A DNA stretch of 64,000 nt from PSRI01 sp041484195 (GTDB lineage: Bacteria; Bacteroidota; Bacteroidia; Chitinophagales; Chitinophagaceae). The notes below the pieces were generated by a model. The model had not been told where the DNA came from, did not search any database, and was given only the letters and a program-made list of their open reading frames with translations. Every line of letters begins with the position of its first letter. The first letter of the stretch is position 1. The position numbers and the translations under genes are program-made. This document shows, piece by piece, positions 35,985-45,523 of the stretch. The stretch spans positions 123,641 to 187,640 of the forward strand of contig JBGPHC010000005.1 in assembly GCA_041484195.1 (NCBI GenBank), read 5' to 3'.

Positions 35985-37217
35985 TTATTTCAATTTCTTT
36001 TGAAGGGCTTTTTCGATCTCATCCAGGAATTCTTCGGTGTACAGGTAGTGTTCACCGTGATTAACCTTATTCCCATGTATGCTAATGGCCAGGTCCTTGG
36101 TCATTTTGCCACTTTCCACGGTCTCGATACAAACGGCTTCAAGCGCATTCGTGAAATCTATCAGTTTCTGGTTGCCGTCGAGTTTGCCACGAAAGGCCAG
36201 GCCTCTTGTCCATGCGAAAATAGATGCTATGGGATTCGTGCTGGTGGGTTTTCCTGCCTGGTAGGCCCGATAGTGCCGGGTAACCGTGCCGTGTGCCGCT
36301 TCAGCCTCCAGGGTCTTGCCATCGGGAGTGATAAGCACTGAAGTCATCAGGCCCAGAGATCCGAAGCCCTGAGCGATAGTATCACTCTGCACATCGCCGT
36401 CGTAATTCTTGCAGGCCCAAACAAAATTTCCATTCCATTTCAGCGCGCTGGCTACCATATCGTCAATTAGCCGATGCTCATAAGTGATACCTGCAGCCTC
36501 AAACTGTTGTTTGAATTCCTTGTCATATATTTCCTGGAAAATATCCTTGAATCGTCCGTCATATTTTTTTAGGATGGTGTTTTTGGTGGAAAGATACAGG
36601 GGCCATTTCTTACTGAGTGCCATATTGAAACAGCTTTTGGCAAATCCCCTGATACTCTCGTCGATATTATACATGGCCATGGCCACTCCGTCCCCCTTGA
36701 AATTGTAAACTTCAAATACCTGCGGGGCCGAACCATCTTCGGGAGTGAAGGTCATCGTGAGTTTCCCTTTTCCCTTGATAACGGTGTCCGTTGCACGATA
36801 TTGGTCTCCGAAGGCATGACGCCCCACAATGATCGGCGCGGTCCAGTTCACAACCAGTCGCGGCACATTCTTCATCACGATGGGCTCGCGGAATACGGTC
36901 CCGTCCAGGATATTCCTTATCGTACCATTGGGACTCTTCCACATTTGTTTAAGATTGAATTCCTTTACCCTGGCTTCATCGGGCGTGATGGTGGCGCATT
37001 TGATACCGACGCCATACTGTTTGATCGCATTGGCGGCTTCAATGGTCACCTGGTCATTGGTCTGATCTCGGTGTTCAATACCAAGGTCATAATATTTGAT
37101 ATCAATTTCCAGATAGGGAAGAATCAGCTTTTCCTTGATGAATTTCCATATGATGCGGGTCATCTCATCTCCATCCAGCTCCACAACCGGGTTTGCCACT
37201 TTGATTTTCTCTGCCAT
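35985..37217 (-). CDS. icd: NADP-dependent isocitrate dehydrogenase
   Basis: A 410-residue isocitrate dehydrogenase of the eukaryote-like type II NADP group (about 410 residues, unlike the E. coli type). Typical features: [24 protein letters not shown], the substrate-binding [36 protein letters not shown] region ([17 protein letters not shown]), [46 protein letters not shown] (metal ligands) and [34 protein letters not shown]. It makes 2-oxoglutarate and NADPH in the TCA cycle. Transcribed from the minus strand, alone. Confidence 0.97.
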   Translation of the reverse strand: MAEKIKVANPVVELDGDEMTRIIWKFIKEKLILPYLEIDIKYYDLGIEHRDQTNDQVTIEAANAIKQYGVGIKCATITPDEARVKEFNLKQMWKSPNGTIRNILDGTVFREPIVMKNVPRLVVNWTAPIIVGRHAFGDQYRATDTVIKGKGKLTMTFTPEDGSAPQVFEVYNFKGDGVAMAMYNIDESIRGFAKSCFNMALSKKWPLYLSTKNTILKKYDGRFKDIFQEIYDKEFKQQFEAAGITYEHRLIDDMVASALKWNGNFVWACKNYDGDVQSDTIAQGFGSLGLMTSVLITPDGKTLEAEAAHGTVTRHYRAYQAGKPTSTNPIASIFAWTRGLAFRGKLDGNQKLIDFTNALEAVCIETVESGKMTKDLAISIHGNKVNHGEHYLYTEEFLDEIEKALQKKLK

Positions 37218-37307
37218 GTTGGATTTTTTTGAATGTTTGTCAATTTATGGGACAGCAAATGTAATTAGGAAATAATAATTTGGAATTAATTATGCAGAAA
37301 ATGAAAA

Positions 37308-37330
37308 CGGGGGCCAGGGAATGGCCCCGA
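37308..37330 (-). terminator. Terminator of the mntR-mntH unit
   Basis: Arms 37310-37316 (GGGGCCA) and 37322-37328 (TGGCCCC) form a 7-bp GC-rich stem with a 5-base loop. In the minus-strand transcript CGUUUUC follows. It lies 17 bases after the mntH stop. Confidence 0.75.
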
Positions 37331-37346
37331 GCCTGTCAACTGCGGT

Positions 37347-39236
37347 CTATACATGTACTACCAAGACGGGTATCCTGAGTTCATGTCGTACGGTATCTAC
37401 TGTCTGACCGTGTATAAAGTCCTGTAATCCCCTATGGCCGTGGGCTCCGATCACCAACATATCAGCCTTTTCTTCTTTCACAATCCTTACAATTTCCCGG
37501 GCTCTCTGATGGAATCCCAGTCTATATTCTGCCTTGAAGCCCCTGTTCAAAAGTAATTGTCTATATGTTTCGAGTTGTTCTTCGTCCTTTTGAGTTTCAT
37601 AATCATCAGTTTCCCTTCCCAATAATCTTGCGCCCGCACTTTCCACAATATGGATCAGCAGATATATGGCGCCTGTACCACCCTGCGCGACGGCATGCGA
37701 AAGAATTCTCTGGTCCTTTTCGCCGAATTCCAAAGCAACGGCAATCTTATTGAAAGTAGGGATATTGAGGGTCAATTGCTTTTCCACGGCTGGGTGAATT
37801 GTAATGGAAGCTAGTTCTTTTTGTTTTGCAAATAGTGGTTGCAGGCCGATATAGAGCAGTACACCTGCAAAAAAACCGCCGGCTGTGAGCAACAGGATCT
37901 TCAGGAAGAGATTCCCGGGTTGGGCAAAGAATTCCATTGCCTGACCCACCACCATACGAATATTGAGGTACACCAGAACACCGGCAATAGACCAGGCCAG
38001 GATTTTGGTGAGTGGCTTGATCGCGAAATTTCCCATTTTCTGTTTGTCACTCACAAAATGAATGAGTGGAATGATGGCGAATCCCAATTGAAGGCTCAAT
38101 ATGACCTGGCTCAATACCAGAAGGGCGTCAACTTTTTCATCTCCATACAAACCAATTACGATCAAGGCGGGCACAATGGCGAGAAGACGTGTGATCAATC
38201 TTCTGAGCCAGGGGTTGATCCTGAGCCTCAGGTATCCTTCCATCACAATTTGTCCCGCAAGCGTACCCGTTATGGTGGAGCTTTGTCCGGACGCGATAAG
38301 CGCCACGGCAAATAATTTGGAAGCTAATGCCGATCCCAGCAGGGGCGAGAGTAATTTGTGGGCATCTTCAATCCTTGCCACTTCAGTTCTGCCGCTGGTA
38401 AAGAAAACGGCCGCGGCCATAATCAATATGCCCGCGTTCACCAGGAATGCCAGGTTAAGCGCGATGGTTGTATCTACGGTATTCAGGCGTAAGGCATTGC
38501 GGATGCTTTTGTCATCTTTTTTGATCTTACGGGTCTGCACAAGCGCAGAATGCAAATATAGATTGTGGGGCATCACGGTTGCTCCGATGATGCCGATGGC
38601 TATATAGAGCGCCTCATCATTAGGCAGACTGGGAATGAACCCACGGGCCACGTCGGTCAGGTTGGGCCTGGCCCAGACTATTTCAACCAGGAAAGACGTG
38701 CCGATAATGGCCACCAGTGCTATGATGAATGCTTCCATCTTGCGCATTCCCAGCTTCTGCAGGTAGAGCAGCAGAAAAGTGTCCAGCACCGTGATCGCAA
38801 CTCCCCAGATCAATGGAATGCCAGTCAGCAGGTGGAGGCCAATAGCCATGCCCAACACTTCAGCCAGGTCACAGGCGGCGATGGCAATTTCTGCCAGGAT
38901 ATATAGTACAAAATTCAGATACTTCGGATAGGCTTCATGGTTGGCCTGCGCCAGGTCTCTTCCCCTCACAATGCCCAGCCTGGCCGAAAGTCCCTGAAGC
39001 AAGAGAGCCATCAGGTTACTCATCACCAATACCCAGATCAGCGTATAGCCGAACTTGCTACCCCCAGCCAGGTCGGTGGCCCAATTGCCGGGATCCATAT
39101 ACCCTACGCTTACCAGGTAGGCCGGACCGAAGAAGGGTAGGGCCCTTTTCCACCAGGGATGATGCGGAGCCACGGCGGTTTCAATGCTTTCATGCACTTC
39201 CCCCAGCGATGAATCGGTCTTAAGCCTTTCGAGCAT
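37347..39236 (-). CDS. mntH: Nramp-type Mn2+ transporter fused to a universal stress protein domain
   Basis: A 629-residue fusion. Residues about 30-450 form the Nramp (MntH) transporter with the metal-site motifs DPGNW at 48-52 (TM1) and MPHNLYLHSALVQT (TM6). The C-terminal 145 residues are a UspA domain ending in the ATP-type loop GAHGHRGLQDFIHGQTVDTVRHELRIPVLVV. The fusion is known from Bacteroidota, where the Usp part may gate or sense nucleotide; its role here is inferred. The gene start overlaps the end of mntR by 17 bases, so the pair is one translationally coupled unit. Confidence 0.92.
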   Translation of the reverse strand: MLERLKTDSSLGEVHESIETAVAPHHPWWKRALPFFGPAYLVSVGYMDPGNWATDLAGGSKFGYTLIWVLVMSNLMALLLQGLSARLGIVRGRDLAQANHEAYPKYLNFVLYILAEIAIAACDLAEVLGMAIGLHLLTGIPLIWGVAITVLDTFLLLYLQKLGMRKMEAFIIALVAIIGTSFLVEIVWARPNLTDVARGFIPSLPNDEALYIAIGIIGATVMPHNLYLHSALVQTRKIKKDDKSIRNALRLNTVDTTIALNLAFLVNAGILIMAAAVFFTSGRTEVARIEDAHKLLSPLLGSALASKLFAVALIASGQSSTITGTLAGQIVMEGYLRLRINPWLRRLITRLLAIVPALIVIGLYGDEKVDALLVLSQVILSLQLGFAIIPLIHFVSDKQKMGNFAIKPLTKILAWSIAGVLVYLNIRMVVGQAMEFFAQPGNLFLKILLLTAGGFFAGVLLYIGLQPLFAKQKELASITIHPAVEKQLTLNIPTFNKIAVALEFGEKDQRILSHAVAQGGTGAIYLLIHIVESAGARLLGRETDDYETQKDEEQLETYRQLLLNRGFKAEYRLGFHQRAREIVRIVKEEKADMLVIGAHGHRGLQDFIHGQTVDTVRHELRIPVLVVHV

Positions 39237-39888
39237 ATTTTACAAAGATATTTTGTGCCAGCTGTTCGCTGATGGTGAATGATGCCATATTCCTGATTTT
39301 TACTTCCAATGAATTGTCAAATCCGAATCTCCTCTTGATCTCCAATTTGGTTCCTATCAGGATATTCCGGTGCCGGAGCAGTTCCAGCATTTCAGAGGAT
39401 TGACTCCCTACACTACTCACTTCGACCAGGGTATTGAGGGGCAATTTTGTCAAACAAAACTGGCTGCTCGATTGAATTCTGCCCATATTATCAGGGATAG
39501 GGTCCCCATGCGGATCAAAACGGGGATGGCCCAGGAATTCATCCAGTTTGTCTATTAGTTTCCTGCTGCTCACATGCTCCAGTTCTTCGGCCACATCATG
39601 CACTTCCTCCCATTCGAACTCGAGTATTTCGGCAAGAAAATATTCCCATAGCCGATGTTTGCGGACAATGCCGAGCGCCACTTTCCTGCCTTCAGGGCTC
39701 AGTTTAAATCCCTGGTATTTTTCGTAATGAAGTAATTTTTTTGATTTCAGCTTCTTCAGCATGTCCGTTACCGATGCCGGTTTCGTGTCCAGCACATCCG
39801 CCAGCTCATTGGTACCCACGGTCTGCACATTGCCCCGCAGGTTATAAATGGCCTTGATATAATTCTCCTCGGTGCTGGAATAGTTCAT
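39220..39888 (-). CDS. mntR: DtxR/MntR-family metal-dependent regulator
   Basis: A 222-residue iron-dependent-repressor family protein. The N-terminal winged helix (YIKAIYNLRGNVQTVGTNELADVLDTKPASVTDMLKKL) and the metal/dimerisation helix (HRLWEYFLAEILEFEWEEVHDVAEELEHVSSRKLIDKLDEFLGHPRFDPHGDPIP) carry the E, H and D ligands of MntR/DtxR proteins. A C-terminal FeoA/SH3-like domain follows. It precedes and overlaps the manganese transporter, and a palindromic operator lies 17 bases upstream of its start, supporting metal-dependent autoregulation. Confidence 0.93.
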   Translation of the reverse strand: MNYSSTEENYIKAIYNLRGNVQTVGTNELADVLDTKPASVTDMLKKLKSKKLLHYEKYQGFKLSPEGRKVALGIVRKHRLWEYFLAEILEFEWEEVHDVAEELEHVSSRKLIDKLDEFLGHPRFDPHGDPIPDNMGRIQSSSQFCLTKLPLNTLVEVSSVGSQSSEMLELLRHRNILIGTKLEIKRRFGFDNSLEVKIRNMASFTISEQLAQNIFVKYARKA

Positions 39889-39904
39889 GATGCTGAAAAA
39901 TAAA

Positions 39905-39920
39905 TTTAGACAAATCTAAA
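39905..39920. promoter_or_regulatory. Predicted MntR operator
   Basis: TTTAGA-CAAA-TCTAAA is a perfect 6-bp inverted repeat with a 4-base spacer, close to the TTTAGNNNNNCTAAA boxes bound by DtxR/MntR proteins. It lies 17 bases before the mntR start and 81 bases before the divergent lipoprotein gene. Confidence 0.65.
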
Positions 39921-40000
39921 AAAGTATATGATAATATTAAAATTTTATTTGCATTTGCTTATTCAAAAAGGTTTTATTTTGGGCCTCTAAATCCTGGAAT

Positions 40001-40954
40001 ATGCGAAAACCGGTATTGGTATTGCTGGCTTTAGTCTTCCTCCTGGCCTGCAAGAGCAGGAAAAAGACCCTGACTGGTGAAGAGCCTGTGGAAGTGGATG
40101 ATTTTATTGAATTCTTCCAGGATATCAAACTGCCTTATACCATTGCCGATACCCAGGTCAGCAAAAGGCTCAGCGATTCCCTGCTCATCAGCGCCAAAAT
40201 ATTCAGGCAGTTTATTCCCGATTCGGTCATGGCCAAAGATTTTGGAAAGCAATCAAAGCCAAAATTCTATGCGCTTGGTAAAGTATCGCTTAAAGGAAAG
40301 GAAACCTATTTGTTTGTGAAAGCGGCTACTCTGTCCAGACAGGTGGCTTATATCCTCTGCCTGGATGACCAAAAAGTTTTTCGCGCTGGCATGCCCATTG
40401 TGAGAAACAATTCCGATAAGAATATTTCACTGATAGGTGGCATGGACAACAAATACACCATCACTACCCGTGAATCCAGAAAGACTCCCGGGGGCACTGT
40501 TTATTATAAATTGAACGCCTGGGTCTATAATGATGTGGGCCAGTTCACCCTGATCAAGATTGAATCCAACGAGCCGGTGCGTTTGAAACAGGTTTACAAT
40601 CCAATTGATAGTCTGCCTAGAAAGAATAGATTTTCCGGTGACTATGTGCAGGATAAGAAGAATTTCGTATCGGTCAGGGACGGCAAGGATGCCAGGAGAA
40701 TCTTGTTCTTCGCGCATTTTGAAAGATATGGTGAGGAATGCGAAGGCGAACTGAAAGGCGAGGCCCTTTATGTGAAACCTAATGTGGCCCAATACAGGCA
40801 TGCTGGTGATCCCTGTGTGCTGGAACTGAGTTTCACCAATAACAAACTCACCCTGAGGGAAGAACAGGGCTGTGGAAATCACCGGGGTATCAAATGTTTT
40901 TTTGAAGGCAGTTATTGGAAGAAAAAAGAGGCGGTAGTCCGCAAAAAGAAATGA
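40001..40954 (+). CDS. Lipoprotein of unknown function
   Basis: A 317-residue predicted lipoprotein with a lipobox at LVFLLACKSRKK (Cys about residue 17). The middle contains a beta-rich region (KPKFYALGKVSLKGKETYLFVKAAT, then VAYILCLDDQKVFRAG). Three cysteines occur in the C-terminal region (YGEECEGELKG, AGDPCVLELSF and EEQGCGNHRGIKCFFEG, the last holding two), so disulfide-rich folding is possible. No family recognised. The tail is strongly basic (EGSYWKKKEAVVRKKK). It lies divergent to mntR, sharing an upstream region that contains the metal operator, so metal-responsive control is conceivable but not shown. Confidence 0.7.
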   Translation: MRKPVLVLLALVFLLACKSRKKTLTGEEPVEVDDFIEFFQDIKLPYTIADTQVSKRLSDSLLISAKIFRQFIPDSVMAKDFGKQSKPKFYALGKVSLKGKETYLFVKAATLSRQVAYILCLDDQKVFRAGMPIVRNNSDKNISLIGGMDNKYTITTRESRKTPGGTVYYKLNAWVYNDVGQFTLIKIESNEPVRLKQVYNPIDSLPRKNRFSGDYVQDKKNFVSVRDGKDARRILFFAHFERYGEECEGELKGEALYVKPNVAQYRHAGDPCVLELSFTNNKLTLREEQGCGNHRGIKCFFEGSYWKKKEAVVRKKK

Positions 40955-41028
40955 GACCCCAACAAGTGCAGGATGATGGAAGCCTGCTGCAGTTATTCAC
41001 TCCTTTCACAATCGTAAAACTCAATAAA

Positions 41029-41418
41029 ATGAATCAATCCAGGATCAATATCAGTTCAGGATCACCCTATGAAGATATTGTAGGATATTCGCGTGCCGTA
41101 AGAATCGGGAATATAATAGAAGTGGCCGGTACCACGGCCATGGATGGAGACAAAATAATTGGTAGAGGAGATGTTTACGAACAATCTGCATTCATATTCA
41201 GAAAAATTGAAAAAGCGTTGCAGGAAGCGGGTGGCGCCTTGAAAGATGTGGTCCGTACCCGGATGTTTGTAACGGATATTTCTCAATGGGAAAAACTCGG
41301 CAAGGCTCATGGAGAATGCTTCAAAGAGATTAAGCCGGTGGCTACTATGGTGGAAGTAAAAAACCTGATCAACCCGGAATTATTGGTGGAGATAGAAGTA
41401 ACAGCCATTGTTTCCTAA
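41029..41418 (+). CDS. RidA/YjgF family enamine deaminase
   Basis: A 129-residue protein of the RidA superfamily, which hydrolyses reactive enamine/imine intermediates of amino acid metabolism. Visible are the N-terminal strand region (YSRAVRIGNIIEVAGTTAMD), the DVVRTRMFVTDISQWEKLGKAHGECF segment with the catalytic arginine (TRMF) and the C-terminal ELLVEIEVTAIV. It starts at ATG 41029, 75 bases after the lipoprotein stop; the longer frame from 40915 would overlap that gene. Probably co-transcribed with it. Confidence 0.9.
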   Translation: MNQSRINISSGSPYEDIVGYSRAVRIGNIIEVAGTTAMDGDKIIGRGDVYEQSAFIFRKIEKALQEAGGALKDVVRTRMFVTDISQWEKLGKAHGECFKEIKPVATMVEVKNLINPELLVEIEVTAIVS

Positions 41419-42025
41419 TGGCAGGTCTGGCACATTTCCACACCACTTTAAACTGTATCAGAAAGAAATATGCTGGTATTCGTTATTGGAGATAATGGAA
41501 ATAAGGTATCTCCACGGAATTTCCATCATGAATTTGGAAAATGGTTCCCAAAAGAAAAAAGGAGCGGCCTTGATTTCAATCCCTATCCTATTTAAATTTT
41601 GAATTCCTGCCTGTCAGATTTCCCACAAGGCGCGAGCCCACCAAAATGCTCCCGCACCATGCTTGCGGTACAAAATTTATCTCACTATGGATAAAATAGA
41701 ATGATTGGAGACAGGCGGGCCACGCTGAATCATAAAAAGCTTGTTCGATGTAAATTTGACGTTTCTGGCTGCGGGCAAGGGTGTTGGGCCTACTGTGAGA
41801 TTACCCGGCTCCTGGGCAGGAACAGGGGCCAGCCACATGAAACAAAGTTGATGCGCTCTGTTTTGTAATACTCCCTGGTGAAAAATATTAAATCTTCTTG
41901 CGAATGGCATCCACGCCAAGCAAGTCAGGAAGCTGATTCAGACATCGGTATAATAATAACAAATTGAATTCGTTTGAATTTTTCCCGCTATATTGCGGCG
42001 GCATTTTAAGGCAAGCAATCGATTT
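41419..42025. other. Long gene-poor stretch
   Basis: 607 bases between the RidA gene and the phosphorylase-like gene. The only notable short frame is about 43 codons starting at 41470, with no recognisable features. No tRNA, hairpin or repeat was convincing. It may contain the promoter of the downstream gene. Confidence 0.5.
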
Positions 42026-43687
42026 ATGAGTTCATTTACTAATTTCAGAGTGCCCTATACTACGATTGATGAGCGGTACTCTAAAAGGGCGGCTTACTTT
42101 TCCATGGAGTTTGCCATTCACCAACCTTTGAAGATTTACAGCGGTGGATTGGGTTTTCTCGCCGGCTCGCACCTGCGCAGCGCTTATGAGTTGAAACAGA
42201 ATTTGATTGGCGTGGGCATCCTTTGGAAATATGGGTACTACGATCAGAGCCGCAACCAGGACCAGACATTGCAGGTGCAATGGAATGAAAAAATTTATAA
42301 TTTCCTCGAAGATCCGGGAATCAAATTCCAGATCAATATCCACGATCATCCTGTTTGGGTGAAAGCCTATTATCTCAATCCCGATACCTTCAGGAATGCA
42401 CCGTTGTTCCTACTGAGTACGGACCTCCCGGAAAACGATTATATTTCGCAAACCATCACCCATCGCTTATATGATGCCAATGTCGCCACAAAAGTGGCCC
42501 AGTTTATTTTGTTAGGAGTGGGAGGCGCCAAGTTGATGGATGAAATCGGGTTCGATCCTGAAGTTTACCATTTGAATGAAGCGCATGGCGTGTCATCCGT
42601 TTTTTATCTCTACAAGAAATTCGGATCGGTGGAGGAAGTAAGAAAACGACTGGTCTTCACCACGCATACACCTGAGGAAGCGGGGAATGAGAAGCATGAT
42701 ATTTTTTTATGTGAAAAGATGGATTATTTCTGTGGAATTCCGATCGATGAGGTCAGAAAGATCACGGGAATCATGGATGATCAGTTCAACCATTCACTGG
42801 TGGCCCTCCGCTTTGCACGCATAGCCAACGGCGTGAGCGAATTGCATGGACACGTGAGCAGAGCCATTTGGAGTAAATATGAGGGTACCTGCCCGATCAT
42901 ACATATCACCAATTCGCAGAACTGGCGCTATTGGGCAGACAAGCAATTATATTACGCGATGGATGAGGACGACGAGGAAAAATTTATTGACCGCAAGTGG
43001 TACCTGAAGAAAAGAGCTTTTGAAAGAGTGGCCGATCAGTCTGGCAAATTATTTGACCCAAACATATTTACCATTGTATGGGCCAGGCGATTCGCGGGCT
43101 ACAAGAGAGCCGACCTGTTAACCAGGGACAAAGTGAAATTTGAGGCCCTGGTCCATAACAAGAAATTCCCGGTGCAGATTATTTGGGCGGGGAAACCATA
43201 TCCCGTGGATTATCCCGCCATCAGTGATTTCAATTACCTCGTGAACCTTAGTAAGCATTATCCCAATGTAGCGGTATGTATTGGCTATGAACTGTGGATG
43301 AGCAAACGTCTCAAGCAGTCAGCCGATCTGTGGTTGAACAACCCCCGTGTTCCGAGGGAAGCTTCCGGAACCAGTGGTATGTCAGCCGCCATGAATGGTG
43401 CGGTGAATTTATCAACCGACGATGGATGGATACCCGAATTTATTGAACAGGGCCATAATGGTTTTGTAGTGCCCAAGGCGGATTATATGAATATGACCGT
43501 GCATGAGCAGGACGATTATGATATGAATAAGATCTATGAAATCCTGAATACCCAGGTCTTGCCGATGTATTACAAGAGACCGGACCTGTGGAGGGAGATC
43601 ATGAAGAATGCCATGAGGGATATCAGGTTCCGCTTCGATTCCGGCAGGATGGCTGACGAATATTTCAGATTATTGTACAATGCCTGA
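42026..43687 (+). CDS. Alpha-glucan phosphorylase-like glycosyltransferase (GT35), lacking the PLP lysine
   Basis: A 553-residue protein, much shorter than ordinary glycogen phosphorylases (about 700-850). It is clearly GT35-like: YFSMEFAIHQPLKIYSGGLGFLAGSHLRSAYELKQNLIGVGILWKYGYYDQ, HLNEAHGVSSVF, TTHTPEEAGNEKHD, HVSRAIWSKY, FTIVWARRFAGYKRADLL and EASGTSGM. In the family signature EASGxxxMKxxxN the lysine that binds pyridoxal phosphate is S453 here (EASGTSGMSAAMNG). The enzyme may therefore not be a true phosphorylase. No other glycogen genes (glgA, glgB, glgX) are in the window. It precedes the thioesterase gene by 44 bases. Confidence 0.85.
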   Translation: MSSFTNFRVPYTTIDERYSKRAAYFSMEFAIHQPLKIYSGGLGFLAGSHLRSAYELKQNLIGVGILWKYGYYDQSRNQDQTLQVQWNEKIYNFLEDPGIKFQINIHDHPVWVKAYYLNPDTFRNAPLFLLSTDLPENDYISQTITHRLYDANVATKVAQFILLGVGGAKLMDEIGFDPEVYHLNEAHGVSSVFYLYKKFGSVEEVRKRLVFTTHTPEEAGNEKHDIFLCEKMDYFCGIPIDEVRKITGIMDDQFNHSLVALRFARIANGVSELHGHVSRAIWSKYEGTCPIIHITNSQNWRYWADKQLYYAMDEDDEEKFIDRKWYLKKRAFERVADQSGKLFDPNIFTIVWARRFAGYKRADLLTRDKVKFEALVHNKKFPVQIIWAGKPYPVDYPAISDFNYLVNLSKHYPNVAVCIGYELWMSKRLKQSADLWLNNPRVPREASGTSGMSAAMNGAVNLSTDDGWIPEFIEQGHNGFVVPKADYMNMTVHEQDDYDMNKIYEILNTQVLPMYYKRPDLWREIMKNAMRDIRFRFDSGRMADEYFRLLYNA

Positions 43688-43731
43688 TGATGGCTATTAA
43701 TTGAAAGCCGTAGCTCCTTAAATTTGGCGAA

Positions 43732-44166
43732 ATGGAATCATACCGGAAATCCCCCGAAGTACGCTGGGCCGACCTGGACCCAAATTTTCATATGCTCCAT
43801 TCAAAATATTACGACCTGGGCGCCTACGTGAGGATGTGTTTTTTAACGGAGCATGGCATCACGCCAATGGTCATGCAGGAACATCATATCGGACCCATTC
43901 TCTTTCGCGAAGAATGCCTATTCAAAAAAGAAATCAAATTCGATGACAGGGTGGAGATTGATTTTGTTATTTGCAAGAGCAAAGAAGATCAATCCAGATG
44001 GAGCATGCAGCACCATATTACCATCAACGGCGACACATTGGCGGCCATCATCACTATCGACGGCGCCTGGATGGATACCCAGAAACGCAAACTGGTAAAA
44101 CCACCCGAATTCTTTGCCTCCGCATTTGAAAAAATTCCCCGCTCCAAAGATTTTACCTGGATCTAG
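43732..44166 (+). CDS. Acyl-CoA thioesterase, 4HBT hotdog family
   Basis: A 144-residue hotdog-fold thioesterase. The 4-hydroxybenzoyl-CoA-type active region reads WADLDPNFHMLHSKYYDLGAYVRM (D-x-N-x-H-x-x-x-x-x-Y), and the central strand is EIKFDDRVEIDFVICK. It hydrolyses acyl-CoA thioesters; the chain-length preference is unknown. A TAAATTTG sequence just before the ATG may be a -7 box of a leaderless transcript. The MFS gene lies 58 bases downstream on the same strand. Confidence 0.88.
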   Translation: MESYRKSPEVRWADLDPNFHMLHSKYYDLGAYVRMCFLTEHGITPMVMQEHHIGPILFREECLFKKEIKFDDRVEIDFVICKSKEDQSRWSMQHHITINGDTLAAIITIDGAWMDTQKRKLVKPPEFFASAFEKIPRSKDFTWI

Positions 44167-44224
44167 CAAAATGCCTCAATTTTATTTTAGTCGTTGAAAT
44201 GATCTCTCTTTCTTTGCAACGACT

Positions 44225-45418
44225 ATGCTCAGCCATACAATCAGATTATATAGGAATGCATATAAGGGTCTTTCAAAATCTACCTGGCTGCTTTCTTTGG
44301 TGATGCTCATCAACAGGAGCGGAACCATGGTGATACCCTTCATGACCATCTATCTAACCAGTCCTTCCATGGGATATTCCATTGGGCAAGCGGGCATTGC
44401 CATGGCTTTTTTTGGATTGGGGGCCATGGCAGGAGGTTTCATTGGAGGGAGGCTAACGGATAAGATCGGGTTTTATCCGGTTCAGGTAATGACCCTCGCC
44501 GGTGGCGCCATATTATTTGTGATTCTGGGCCAGATGAAAAGTTTCCCACTTATTTGCCTATTTACATTTCTGTTGAGTATCGTAAATGAATCGTTTAGGC
44601 CTGCCAATTCTACCGCGATAGCATATTACAGCCGTGAAGAAAACAGGACGAGATCCTATTCCCTGAATCGTCTGGCGATCAATCTTGGCTGGGCCGTTGG
44701 AGGAGCATTGGGCGGAATCTTTGCCAGGATCAATTATACTGTTTTGTTCTGGGTTGATGGCTTCACCAATCTTTGTGCGGCCTTCCTAATGTGGTATTTC
44801 CTGAGGGACGCGGCCACAGCCGGTTCCTCACTGGATTTGCGGCCAATGCCAGACAAGGCGAATTCTGCCTATCAGGATAAAAAATATATAGCCTTCATCA
44901 TTTTGGTTTCTCTTTTTGCCGCTTGCTTTTTCCAAATATTCACTACCCTCAGCGCCTATTACAAGAATGAATTGCATTTCACTGAACCATTCATAGGGAT
45001 GCTTATGGCCTGCAATGGATTGCTGATTGTGATGATAGAAATGGTCTTGATTTTTCAACTGGAAGGAAGACGAAAGAATACTTATTATATTTCCTGGGGC
45101 GTGCTGCTGGTTGGGATTTCATACTTAATGCTGAATATTTTCCGTATCAATCATTGGATGGCTCTTGTTGGCATAGTGATTATAACCTTGGGCGAAATGC
45201 TGGCCATGCCCTTCATGAATTCTTTTTGGATAAGCCGCAGCTCTCAGCATAACAGGGGCCAATACGCGGGTCTGTATACCATCGCCTGGGCCGTTGCGCA
45301 AACCACCGCGCCACTGGTAGGGGGACAGATCGCCGAACACGGAGGATTCAACTCCTTGTGGTGGTTGGTCGCAGCCACCTGTATCCTGGTTTCTCTTGGT
45401 TTCAGACTACTCTTCTGA
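44225..45418 (+). CDS. Major facilitator superfamily transporter
   Basis: A 397-residue integral membrane protein with 12 predicted helices. The MFS motif A between TM2 and TM3 is GGFIGGRLTDKIGFYPVQV (G-x-x-x-D-R/K). The first helix region has NRSGTMVIPFMTIYLTS, typical of the drug-efflux/MDR (YdeR-like) branch. The substrate is unknown. It is co-directional with, and 58 bases downstream of, the thioesterase gene. Confidence 0.88.
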   Translation: MLSHTIRLYRNAYKGLSKSTWLLSLVMLINRSGTMVIPFMTIYLTSPSMGYSIGQAGIAMAFFGLGAMAGGFIGGRLTDKIGFYPVQVMTLAGGAILFVILGQMKSFPLICLFTFLLSIVNESFRPANSTAIAYYSREENRTRSYSLNRLAINLGWAVGGALGGIFARINYTVLFWVDGFTNLCAAFLMWYFLRDAATAGSSLDLRPMPDKANSAYQDKKYIAFIILVSLFAACFFQIFTTLSAYYKNELHFTEPFIGMLMACNGLLIVMIEMVLIFQLEGRRKNTYYISWGVLLVGISYLMLNIFRINHWMALVGIVIITLGEMLAMPFMNSFWISRSSQHNRGQYAGLYTIAWAVAQTTAPLVGGQIAEHGGFNSLWWLVAATCILVSLGFRLLF

Positions 45419-45523
45419 TTTTTTAATGGTCATTACCAGTTACCAAAGGAATATATTTCCGGGTTGAGGAGACTAATTTAGCCTTCGTGGGAAACTTCTT
45501 CATGATAACTTTAAATCGATTGT

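Noticed and set aside
40915..41028. N-terminal extension of the RidA gene overlapping the upstream lipoprotein
   Set aside because: The extension has no RidA similarity; the ATG at 41029 gives the normal length.
41470..41601. 43-codon plus-strand frame in the long gap
   Set aside because: Short, no ribosome-binding site or domain; no support beyond an open frame.
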